From assembly GCF_014201115.1 (NCBI RefSeq), contig NZ_JACHDO010000001.1:2852001-2916000 (forward strand): a DNA stretch of 64,000 nucleotides, in the 5' to 3' direction. Numbering within the stretch: the stretch's first letter is position 1; each line of letters begins with the position of its first letter. Source of the stretch: Nocardiopsis metallicus (lineage in GTDB: Bacteria > Actinomycetota > Actinomycetes > Streptosporangiales > Streptosporangiaceae). Below the pieces are notes generated by a model, which was not told where the DNA came from, searched no databases, and worked only from the letters and a program-made list of their open reading frames with translations. Shown one piece after another: positions 15,376-22,862 of this stretch. Made by a program: the position numbers and the translations under genes.

Positions 15376-17316
15376 TCACGCGGGGGCGAGGGCTCGGATG
15401 TCGTCGGCGAGCTCGTCGCTGAGAGCGGCAAGCTTCGGGTCGTCGCGGCGCTGCATCGACACCGCGTCGAGCAAGGTGTCCTGGGTGTTCTTCTTCTCCC
15501 GCAGGACACCGGGTATCCGGTCGTCATGAGTGCCCTTGGTCAGCAGCCGGTAGATGGTCACCGGTCGAGTCTGTCCGGGGCGGTCGAGGCGTTTGTTCAT
15601 CTGCAGGTAGTGCCCGAGGCTGAACGGGAGGGTGTACCAGATGAGGGTGTGGCCTCCGTCTTGCAGATTGAGTCCGTGGCCGGCCGAGGCCGGGTGGGCG
15701 AGCATCACTTCGACCCGGCCGGCGTTCCACCGGCGGATCATCGTCCGCGAGCCGTCGAACTCCTCGGCGGCGATTCCGGCCTTGGTCAACCTGGCCAGCA
15801 GTTGCTCCTTGTCGGAGCGGAAGTGGTAGGCCAGCAGCACCGGGGAGCCGCCGTTGTTGCGGATAAGGTACTCGGCCATCTCGGCCTTGGCAGTGTGGAC
15901 GACCTCGTAGCGGCCCTTGGTCGACGGGTCGTCCGGGTCGGAGGTGTAGAGCGTGCCGCTCGCGTACTGCAGCAGCTTCGAGGTCAGCACGGCTTCGTTC
16001 TGAGCTACGACCGTGGTCACCAGGGACACGTGGTTGGCGTCGAGGAAGCGCTGCAGGTGGCTCTGGTACGCGTCCTCGCGGTCGTCACCTGTCAGCCCCG
16101 ACAGCTCTGCACGAATGGTCTGGGCGTTCGAGTCGGGCGTGGCCAGCCACTGGTCGAATTCCTCGCGCGCGAGAGGTGCCAGGTGCTGGCTGACGACATC
16201 GAGGACAAGCTCGCGCTTGAAGGACTTGTAGTCCCCCATCAGATTCGGCGCGAGCCTGACCGTCACGTCCTCGATCGTGCGGCCGGGCAGATTGAGTTCG
16301 GTGTTCTTCGCGCTCATGACCAGATGCCTGATGGCCCGGTGGATCTCGTCCTCGGCACCCGGGTTAGGCATCCACTTGGCAGGGGTGTTGGTGCCAAAAA
16401 CCATCTTCGGGGTGAACCAGCGGTCCCGGAAAGCGGTGATGTTGGGCCCGAGAGCCTCACCGCCGTCGAGGAGATACATCTGCGACCACAGGCCCTCGAG
16501 CCCGTTGGCTGCGGGTGTGCCCGTGAGCTCGATGAAGCGGTCGACGGTGGGACGAATGGTCTTGAGCGCCTGGAACCGCCTTGAGGAGTGGGACTTGAAC
16601 CCTTGCGACTCGTCGATGATCACAGTGCGGAACGGCCAGGCGGGCTCGGCCTCGTCGAACAGCATCTGATCGACGAGGCCGAAGCGGCACTGCCGACAGC
16701 CCTTGCCCGAGCAGGATCGGCACTCGACGACCTCTCGCGCCAGGCGGGAGGTCTTGACCAGCTCCTTGATCCAGGCGGTGACACGGGCCTTGGCCGCTGG
16801 CTTCTCGCCGCGATCGACGGCCGCGGCCCTCACGGCCGAGACCAGTTCATCCTGCTTCAGCGGTCCCAGCGCCCGGCCCAGGTCGAGCACGGCCTGCGCC
16901 TCGGACGAGACCGGCACGGAGTCGGCTGTGTCAGGGGCGGCGACGAGCACCCGGGTCGACTGGGACGGCTGGGTGAGCATCTCCTGGTTGATGAAGTACA
17001 TCGACGGGGGGTCGGTGGCGATCTCGGCGAAGCGGGCGAGCCGCTCGTCCTTGCTCAGCTGCCGATCGTTGTCGTCAACGATGAGGGAACGGGTGCGGAT
17101 AGGCATCTGCCATTTCTCAATCTCTTCGATCCAGGTCGACCGAGCGATCGCCACGGGCGCGATGACGAGGATGTGGCCGACAGGTCGAAGCTGTATGAGC
17201 GCGGCCAGGGTCGATAACGTCTTGCCTCCGCCCATGTCCACCCAGACACCGCAGTGCTGGCGGCTGGTGATGAAGTCAACCGTCTGCTGCTGGTGCGGTT
17301 TGAGCGCGATGGTCAT
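15376..17316 (-). CDS. SNF2-type DEAD/DEAH helicase
   Basis: The protein has 646 residues from ATG 17316, behind AAAGGAGG. Walker A is DMGGGKTLS (about 27-35). The DEAH-equivalent is IIDESQGFKS near 230. The C-terminal RecA-like lobe carries LLAYHFRSDKEQLLARL and a motif VI-like QMNKRLDRPGQTRPVTIYRLL. A Cys cluster (CRSCSGKGCRQCRFG, about 198-212) inserted in lobe 1 may bind zinc. Such phage/plasmid SNF2 helicases act in replication or recombination. The gene lies among nuclease and polymerase genes on the same strand. Confidence 0.88.
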   Translation of the reverse strand: MTIALKPHQQQTVDFITSRQHCGVWVDMGGGKTLSTLAALIQLRPVGHILVIAPVAIARSTWIEEIEKWQMPIRTRSLIVDDNDRQLSKDERLARFAEIATDPPSMYFINQEMLTQPSQSTRVLVAAPDTADSVPVSSEAQAVLDLGRALGPLKQDELVSAVRAAAVDRGEKPAAKARVTAWIKELVKTSRLAREVVECRSCSGKGCRQCRFGLVDQMLFDEAEPAWPFRTVIIDESQGFKSHSSRRFQALKTIRPTVDRFIELTGTPAANGLEGLWSQMYLLDGGEALGPNITAFRDRWFTPKMVFGTNTPAKWMPNPGAEDEIHRAIRHLVMSAKNTELNLPGRTIEDVTVRLAPNLMGDYKSFKRELVLDVVSQHLAPLAREEFDQWLATPDSNAQTIRAELSGLTGDDREDAYQSHLQRFLDANHVSLVTTVVAQNEAVLTSKLLQYASGTLYTSDPDDPSTKGRYEVVHTAKAEMAEYLIRNNGGSPVLLAYHFRSDKEQLLARLTKAGIAAEEFDGSRTMIRRWNAGRVEVMLAHPASAGHGLNLQDGGHTLIWYTLPFSLGHYLQMNKRLDRPGQTRPVTIYRLLTKGTHDDRIPGVLREKKNTQDTLLDAVSMQRRDDPKLAALSDELADDIRALAPA

Positions 17317-17524
17317 GACCGACCTCCTTTCGTGGTGTGGTGGGTCCTTCGGCCTCGTCGAGGGCGACGAACGAGGCTGGCCCGGCAAGGAACAGGGCAT
17401 CGATCTCGGCCCGCGTGGTCGGAGCAGGGGCAGGGCTGGTGAGCATGGCCCTCCGCTGGGGGCACCTGCGGTGGAAGTCGGCTGGGTTGTTCCCCTCGGC
17501 TATGCGCGCGAGCTCGTCGGCCAC
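17276..17524 (-). CDS. Hypothetical protein, 82 aa, overlapping the helicase start
   Basis: From ATG 17524, MADELARIAEGNNPADFHRRCPQ begins a charged small protein. Its last ~14 codons overlap the start of the helicase gene by 41 bp in another frame. The N-terminal two thirds have normal codon use. No family recognised. Confidence 0.45.
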   Translation of the reverse strand: MADELARIAEGNNPADFHRRCPQRRAMLTSPAPAPTTRAEIDALFLAGPASFVALDEAEGPTTPRKEVGHDHRAQTAPAADG

Positions 17525-17619
17525 CAGGCGATCCGGGTGGTCCAGCGGAAGCGCCCAGGAGTGCGAAGCGTGGACGCCGGTCTACTCCTGGGAGGCCTGC
17601 GCTCGTGAGGTTGAGGCCA

Positions 17620-18570
17620 TCAGGCTTCGCAGTCCTCTTTGACCAGCGCCTGCCGGGCCCTGATCTCGCGGAGCTCCTTCTCGAGCTCGGCGCAGCGCTC
17701 TTCGGCGGCAACGGCGCGGCGCTCCTGCTCGACCACTTCGTCTGAGAGCGCCTTCTTCTCTGTTTCGAGGATCTGGACGCGGGGGTCTTCGCCGAGGAGC
17801 GAGCGAATCCGGCCGAGGATCTCGGCGGCGTCGGCCGGGAGCGCCGACTGGTCGCAGGGCACCTTGAGTCCGGCGCGACGCAGCCTGCTGGGCGTCGCGC
17901 GGTAGCGCCCGTCGTCGTCACGGCCCCCGATGGCCCGCAACCGGTTGCGCACGGTCTTGCCGGTAACCGAGTTTATCTCGGCGACCTCAGCGACGGAGTA
18001 CACCTCTTCCTCGGTCCCCGAGGTCTCTCCAGGGGTCGGGGCGTCGACCTCGGTCTGTGCCCCGAGCACGCTCAGCCCCTCCGACTCCGATTCATCGAGA
18101 TCGGCGGCCGGTGCTTCGACCGGCCTCTGGTCGGAGGTCGACAGCCGTGCGAAGCACGGCGATCCGTCCGGGCCGGGAGCGACCTCAATTTCGTCGTCGG
18201 GGCACAGCCCGTCTTGGGCGCCCATCCAGTTGGAGAAGGTCATGCCGTGGGTCGCGAGGGCTTCGACGACGGTGATCGGCGAGGCGAAGGTTGCGGGTGG
18301 GGAGGATACCTCGGATCGGGCCGCGTGCCCCTCGAGGAGGCGCTTGATGTCGGCCGCGGTGTTTGGGGCCGAGCGGTTGAGAGAGATCGACGTGGGTGGC
18401 ACGCTCGCCGTCTGGCCTGCGCTGTTGCGCAGGATGGCGTGGCCCTTGGACGAGACGCGACCTGTGCACCCGGCGTCGATCGCCTCCAGGACGAGCCGGG
18501 CCGCTCGTTGGTCGAAGCCCTGCAAGTCGCGGCGGGTGAGCTGGCCGAATGAGGCCCGCCTCTTGGCCAT
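17620..18570 (-). CDS. HicA-like/HTH/coiled-coil fusion protein
   Basis: The protein has 316 residues. Residues ~22-80 resemble the HicA double-strand RNA-binding fold (LVLEAIDAGCTGRVSSKGHAI, then VPPTSISLNRSAPNTAADIKRLLEGH). Residues ~185-235 look like an HTH or excisionase-type DNA-binding segment (VYSVAEVAEINSVTGKTVRNRLRAIGG). The last ~70 residues are a coiled coil (VQILETEKKALSDEVVEQER). No HicB-like antitoxin is adjacent. A regulatory or RNA-binding role fits, but the architecture is unusual and the assignment is by pattern. Confidence 0.6.
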   Translation of the reverse strand: MAKRRASFGQLTRRDLQGFDQRAARLVLEAIDAGCTGRVSSKGHAILRNSAGQTASVPPTSISLNRSAPNTAADIKRLLEGHAARSEVSSPPATFASPITVVEALATHGMTFSNWMGAQDGLCPDDEIEVAPGPDGSPCFARLSTSDQRPVEAPAADLDESESEGLSVLGAQTEVDAPTPGETSGTEEEVYSVAEVAEINSVTGKTVRNRLRAIGGRDDDGRYRATPSRLRRAGLKVPCDQSALPADAAEILGRIRSLLGEDPRVQILETEKKALSDEVVEQERRAVAAEERCAELEKELREIRARQALVKEDCEA

Positions 18571-18656
18571 CAGAGCCCACCGCTCTCGTGAGCGTCGTTC
18601 GTGCTCAAGGCGGACGGGATGTCAAGGAATCGCGCGGCAGATGATGAAGTTGTCAT
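18570..18656 (-). CDS. Possible 28-aa ORF upstream of the HicA-like gene
   Basis: ATG 18656 follows GAAGGAT. The TGA stop overlaps the ATG of the next gene (TGATG). The peptide is MTTSSSAARFLDIPSALSTN plus eight residues. The coupled geometry is the only support. Confidence 0.35.
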   Translation of the reverse strand: MTTSSSAARFLDIPSALSTNDAHESGGL

Positions 18657-18684
18657 GGGGTGTTGATCCTTCGAAGCTGGGTGG

Positions 18685-19005
18685 TCAGTCGGCGGCGAGC
18701 TCGGCGATGAGGGCGTCGACGGCCGATCGGCTGTCGACGACGTAGACGGCCGCGCCAGCGCGGAGCATCTTGGCTTTGACCGCCTCCTGGAGGGGGCGGA
18801 GGCGTCCGCCGGGGCGCTTGACCTCAACGAAGACCGTGGCCTGAGGGGCGATGACAACACGATCGGGCACCCCTGCCCTGCCAGGGCTGGTGAACTTCCA
18901 ACAGAGGAAGCCGACGGCCCTGCAGCTCTCGAGCAGGTACGCCTCGATCTCGTTCTCGATGGTGCCGGTCTCGGTCGCTGGCGCTGCGCGGTCCGCGATG
19001 GTCAT
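18685..19005 (-). CDS. VRR-NUC domain nuclease
   Basis: The protein has 106 residues from ATG 19005. It shows the VRR-NUC PD-(D/E)xK core: GVPDRVVIAPQATVFVEVKRPGG, with D, E and K in place, then RPLQEAVKAKMLRAGAAVYVVDS. Stand-alone VRR-NUC proteins in phages and plasmids are Holliday-junction or structure-specific nucleases. It sits between helicase and DNA polymerase genes, which fits a recombination or replication-repair job. Confidence 0.88.
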   Translation of the reverse strand: MTIADRAAPATETGTIENEIEAYLLESCRAVGFLCWKFTSPGRAGVPDRVVIAPQATVFVEVKRPGGRLRPLQEAVKAKMLRAGAAVYVVDSRSAVDALIAELAAD

Positions 19006-19076
19006 GGGCTCCTTCGTCGCCGTTCGTACTTTCCGTGAAGCGTGTGGTCGGTGGTCGCGCCTCAGACGGCGGCCAT

Positions 19077-19238
19077 TCAGCGCTTGGTCGAGTTGGTGAA
19101 GATCGATACGACCTTCTCGTTGTCCTCCTTGACCAGGCTGGTCGCGGCAAGCTCCTCGAGCCGGGTGCAGATGCCCCATTCGGAGGCCCTCGACGTGCCG
19201 GGGTCGCCTGCTCGCACAAGCAGTGTGGACTGGGACAT
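19077..19238 (-). CDS. Small hypothetical protein, 53 aa
   Basis: ATG 19238 to TGA 19077 encodes MSQSTLLVRAGDPGTSRASE followed by a helical part ending VSIFTNSTKR. AAAGG lies 9 nt upstream. It is the first gene after an AT-rich promoter region and probably leads the operon that continues to the VRR-NUC gene. No family recognised. Confidence 0.6.
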   Translation of the reverse strand: MSQSTLLVRAGDPGTSRASEWGICTRLEELAATSLVKEDNEKVVSIFTNSTKR

Positions 19239-19255
19239 AATTCAAACCTTTCAAC

Positions 19256-19265
19256 AATGATCATT
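19256..19265. promoter_or_regulatory. AATGATCATT palindrome upstream of the 53-aa gene
   Basis: The same 10-bp palindrome as at 4122-4131, again in an AT-rich stretch directly upstream of a minus-strand operon. The surrounding 19240-19320 region is the likely promoter. Confidence 0.4.
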
Positions 19266-19418
19266 TCATGTCAATACATCTTCGATTCTAATCAATTATT
19301 AGATGATTCGATTGTGAGTGGGTTCCTTCGGCAATGGTTGCGCCAATAACAAGGGCAGACCCCGCCGACGACGACGGGTCGCTGGCGGGGCCTGCGGCGG
19401 CCACGGGGGAAGGGCGCG

Positions 19419-22400
19419 CTAAGTAAAATTCTTCCAGTGCTTCGAGAACGTCGCGTCGAGCATCCCCAGGTAGACCTTGAGGTCGAGCGAGGCGATGAGG
19501 TCGTCGAGTACCTGGGCGTCGAGGGCGTGGAGGTCGTCGTTGCGCACGACCATCGACCACGAGGGAACGATGCCGCTGATGCGCTGGGCGACGACGTCGC
19601 GGTCCTCGGGGATGAGCGCGAGCCCGTCGGCGGAGCCGAACTCCAGGCGGTCACCGGCCCAGCCGTGGGCGCGCAGGATGGCCAGAGCCTCCTTCTCCCG
19701 CCTAACCGGGGCCTCGCCCAGCTCGCGACGCCGCTCCTTCGAGTCGGCGTTCACGACCCTCGCCCTGGCCGAGAGTAGGCTCTGGGCGCCCGGCGTGCCG
19801 TGCTCGACGACGAAGACCCGGTTGACCGTCTGCAGGGCCCGCGGGTTGGCCAGGACCAGGTCCTGGTCGAGGACCTCCTCCTCGTCCCGGCCGAGCGGGT
19901 CGACGGCGAAAGGGTAGGTGATCGATCCCCGCGAGGCGGTGATGATGTTCTGAAAGAGCATCAGAGTTTTCACGGGGTCGTCGGGATCGATCGCCTCCTG
20001 GAGGATCCTGCGCCCCAGTTCAGGGTCGAAGGGCTCCGACAGGGCCTGCTCCCCCCTGGCCGCAACCGTCTGCAGGTAGCGGGCCAGAGCGAAGTCGGTC
20101 ACCGCGGGGTGGGCGAGCTTCTTCGCGGGCGTGGGACCGGCGTGACAGGCCAGCGTCCCTCCGCTGGCCGCGTCGATCTCCCAGTCGGCGAGCGGGTCGG
20201 CCGGCGCGTGATCAACGCGGCCAGCGGAGGCGACTTTGTCCTCTTCGGTCGGGCCGAGTTCGAGCCTGTTGTTCGAGTCCTTGCTGATGAGGAACATCGG
20301 CTCCGGCTCGATCTCGATACCGATCGCGGCCTGCTGCTCGGCGAGCACCCTGTTGTTGGCCTCGGCGCTGAAGGCCTCCGGCGCGCCGGAGGTGTCGACG
20401 ACAGAGTAGAGGCCGTCGGTGTTGGTCGAGATGATCCGCGCCCCGGCCAGCGTCTGGGCCTGGCCGATCCGCCAGGAGAAGAGCTGGCCGATGATGCGCA
20501 TCGAAACAACGATGTTGTTCATCCGGATCGGTGAGTTGCCGAAGGTCGTGTCCCCGGCACCGGAAGCCGAGTTGAGAATGAGCTTCGTCCCGTTGCGCAG
20601 GGTGTTCAGCCGCGTCTTCTCCTCCGGGCCGATGCCCGGAACCTTCATCTGCTTCCCGTAGTGCTCCTTATCGAAGAAGATCTTCGCGTAGCGATCCTCG
20701 CCCAGGTCCGGGTTCCAGAACGCCCGCATGTTGCGCAGGAGGTTCGGATAGTAGGAGCTGAAATCCTCGTGAACGACGTGGCCGGCCGAGGTCCGGGCGT
20801 ATTTGGCGTCGAGTCGGGTCGACCGGTCGCCCGGCGTTTTCTTGTTCTCGACGAACAGCTCCGGCCGCTTGGTCGCCGGAACCTGCCGATAAGTCGCACC
20901 TGAGATCGTGTGTTTGGCCAGGACCACCTTGCCAAGGAGCACCTCGCCGGTGGGTAGGACCACGTCGAGCTCCTCGGCCTTGGGCCGCTGGGTGGCCAAC
21001 AGCTCCTCGGGATCGGCGACCTGCTCCAGGGCCAGGGCCAGCTGCTTGTTCTGGACCTCATCGCCTTTCTTCGGCTTGCGCCACTTTTTGCCGCTGATGA
21101 CCAGCGACTTGGTCACCTGCGAGCCGTCGGGCAGCGTCAGCAGTTCATGCTGGCGCTTGGCTGCGGCACGGAAGTCGAGCGGATCGGGGAACATCGCCTG
21201 CGCGAGCAGGAGCATGTTCTCCGCCTCGGCATAGGCGAGCTTGTCGGCGGCATAGGCGTTCATGTCCGCCTCGGCCCCGTGAATGCCACCGGTGGAGAAG
21301 GTGACGAAGCAGGAGGTCGGCGCACCTGTGGCGTCGAAGTAGGGCAGGTTGTTCGGCAGCTTGTCGATCTCCTTGAGCACCTTGGCCTCGCGGTCGCCGT
21401 GGACTCTGCGGTACTCGTCGGAGTCGTTGAAGTTTTCGCCCTCGATCGACCGGTAGTAGGCGACGACGTCCATGAACTGCCGGTGGGCCTCGGCTTGGTC
21501 GGGATTCGTCGCCCGGTCGGGGGCGACCTCGTCCTCGAAGAAGCGCTGGCACTGGGCGAGCACGTCGACCTGCTCGATGCCCTGCTCCTCGGCCACCGAC
21601 GCCGCCGGGTACTTGAAGGACACCGCGGGGATGTCCTTGAGCTTGCCGTAGGGCGAGAGGATGAGGCCGACGAACTTAGCCGAGGTCGAGTCGATGGTCA
21701 GTCGGTTGCGGCGGACCCGGGACGGGTCGATCGCTGGCTTGCCGGTGCGGTAGTCCTTCTCGTAGACAGTCTCCGGGTACTCGGCGAGCAGGCCGGCCTT
21801 GAGGTCGAACGTTGAGGAGTAGGTCGGCTCCTCGAACAGCTGGGCCAGGCCCAGGCAGTCGGAGACGTTGTAGGCCAGCAGCTCGTAGAGGTCGTCGAGC
21901 TCGGTCAGCGTCGTGTCGTGGGCCAGCCGGTCGGACTCCTTGATCTGGCGGCCGAGGAGTCCGAGCAACCCTTTGAGTGGGACCTTCCACTGCAGCTCGT
22001 TGAGGCGGGCGATGTCGATGTGGCGACCGGAGTGGAGCATCGCCTGACGGATCTTCGCGGGCGTGGAGTCCCAGCCCAGGTACCTGGGCATGTACTCGAT
22101 GTTGTCGGCGCTGAAGAGCCGGTCGTTGTGTGTGCGCATCTCGGCGGCCGTGGTCGGTCGGAAGACGTCGCCTTCGGTGGCCTGGAACACCTCGTTCAGG
22201 TAGAGGGCGAGCATCGTCGTGTCGTAGTTCGTCGAGTTGTACCCGGCGAGGAACGGATGGGTTGCGGGGGTGTACTCGGCGTCGGTGTCGCAGACCGGGC
22301 GCAGACTCGCCGGGTAGGAAGAGGATTCGGCCGGGTCGTTGACCCGGTCGGCGTCGGAGAGACCGACGATCTGGGCGAGTCGGATGTTGCTAGCCTCGGC

Positions 22401-22673
22401 CCGTAGGTCGAAGAAGGTTGCCGCGGTGGCGGGGAAGGCCGGTAGTCCCGGGTTGGCCGCGAAGAGCCGGTGGCCGAGGGTCTGGTGGTCGATGGTGTCG
22501 GCGAGGTTGGTGCCCTCACCCGCGTCGTCGACGAGGTAGAAGACCTCGATGGTGCCCGTGCCATCGGGAAACGGCGTGTAGGCGACGAGGCTGAAGACAT
22601 TGGTCAGCGACTCGATGTCGTAGAAGGTGAACAGTGACTGCTCAGCGGTGATGGGCGTCCTCTCGGTGCTCAT
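19419..22673 (-). CDS. Family B DNA polymerase with 3'-5' exonuclease
   Basis: The protein has 1084 residues. Exonuclease motifs: FYDIE (17-21), YNSTNYD (145-151) and YNVSD (about 272). Polymerase motif A is DFSSYYPNLL (about 635), motif B KLILNSASGAG (about 695) and motif C STNTDGLY (about 748). These are the family B signatures, with TxTDG in place of the usual YxDTDS. Family B enzymes replicate phages and protein-primed or plasmid elements; they are unusual in actinobacterial replicons. It lies directly downstream of the SF3 helicase gene with only a 53-aa frame between. The ~200 residues after motif C are of unknown role. Confidence 0.88.
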   Translation of the reverse strand: MSTERTPITAEQSLFTFYDIESLTNVFSLVAYTPFPDGTGTIEVFYLVDDAGEGTNLADTIDHQTLGHRLFAANPGLPAFPATAATFFDLRAEASNIRLAQIVGLSDADRVNDPAESSSYPASLRPVCDTDAEYTPATHPFLAGYNSTNYDTTMLALYLNEVFQATEGDVFRPTTAAEMRTHNDRLFSADNIEYMPRYLGWDSTPAKIRQAMLHSGRHIDIARLNELQWKVPLKGLLGLLGRQIKESDRLAHDTTLTELDDLYELLAYNVSDCLGLAQLFEEPTYSSTFDLKAGLLAEYPETVYEKDYRTGKPAIDPSRVRRNRLTIDSTSAKFVGLILSPYGKLKDIPAVSFKYPAASVAEEQGIEQVDVLAQCQRFFEDEVAPDRATNPDQAEAHRQFMDVVAYYRSIEGENFNDSDEYRRVHGDREAKVLKEIDKLPNNLPYFDATGAPTSCFVTFSTGGIHGAEADMNAYAADKLAYAEAENMLLLAQAMFPDPLDFRAAAKRQHELLTLPDGSQVTKSLVISGKKWRKPKKGDEVQNKQLALALEQVADPEELLATQRPKAEELDVVLPTGEVLLGKVVLAKHTISGATYRQVPATKRPELFVENKKTPGDRSTRLDAKYARTSAGHVVHEDFSSYYPNLLRNMRAFWNPDLGEDRYAKIFFDKEHYGKQMKVPGIGPEEKTRLNTLRNGTKLILNSASGAGDTTFGNSPIRMNNIVVSMRIIGQLFSWRIGQAQTLAGARIISTNTDGLYSVVDTSGAPEAFSAEANNRVLAEQQAAIGIEIEPEPMFLISKDSNNRLELGPTEEDKVASAGRVDHAPADPLADWEIDAASGGTLACHAGPTPAKKLAHPAVTDFALARYLQTVAARGEQALSEPFDPELGRRILQEAIDPDDPVKTLMLFQNIITASRGSITYPFAVDPLGRDEEEVLDQDLVLANPRALQTVNRVFVVEHGTPGAQSLLSARARVVNADSKERRRELGEAPVRREKEALAILRAHGWAGDRLEFGSADGLALIPEDRDVVAQRISGIVPSWSMVVRNDDLHALDAQVLDDLIASLDLKVYLGMLDATFSKHWKNFT

Positions 22674-22831
22674 GAGGGGCGTGCCTTTCTTCTCGGCGCG
22701 GCCTGGAGCCGCTCGTGCGGAGCGCGCTGGCGCGGGACCTTCGTGCCCTGGCGGGGTCCGCGCAGCGGGAGCGTCTTCCCGGGGGCGGTGGCCAGCCGAG
22801 AGCGGACGATCGACTTGGCGATCCTGAGCAT
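22670..22831 (-). CDS. Small basic protein, 53 aa
   Basis: ATG 22831 follows AAAGGA. The peptide starts MLRIAKSIVRSRLATAPGKT and is rich in Arg, Lys and Pro. Its stop overlaps the polymerase ATG region (22670 versus 22673), so it probably couples translation to the polymerase. A nucleic-acid-binding or terminal-protein-like role cannot be judged from sequence. Confidence 0.5.
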   Translation of the reverse strand: MLRIAKSIVRSRLATAPGKTLPLRGPRQGTKVPRQRAPHERLQAAPRRKARPS

Positions 22832-22862
22832 GGGCGTCCTTTCTCGTGGAGGGGGTTCTGGC

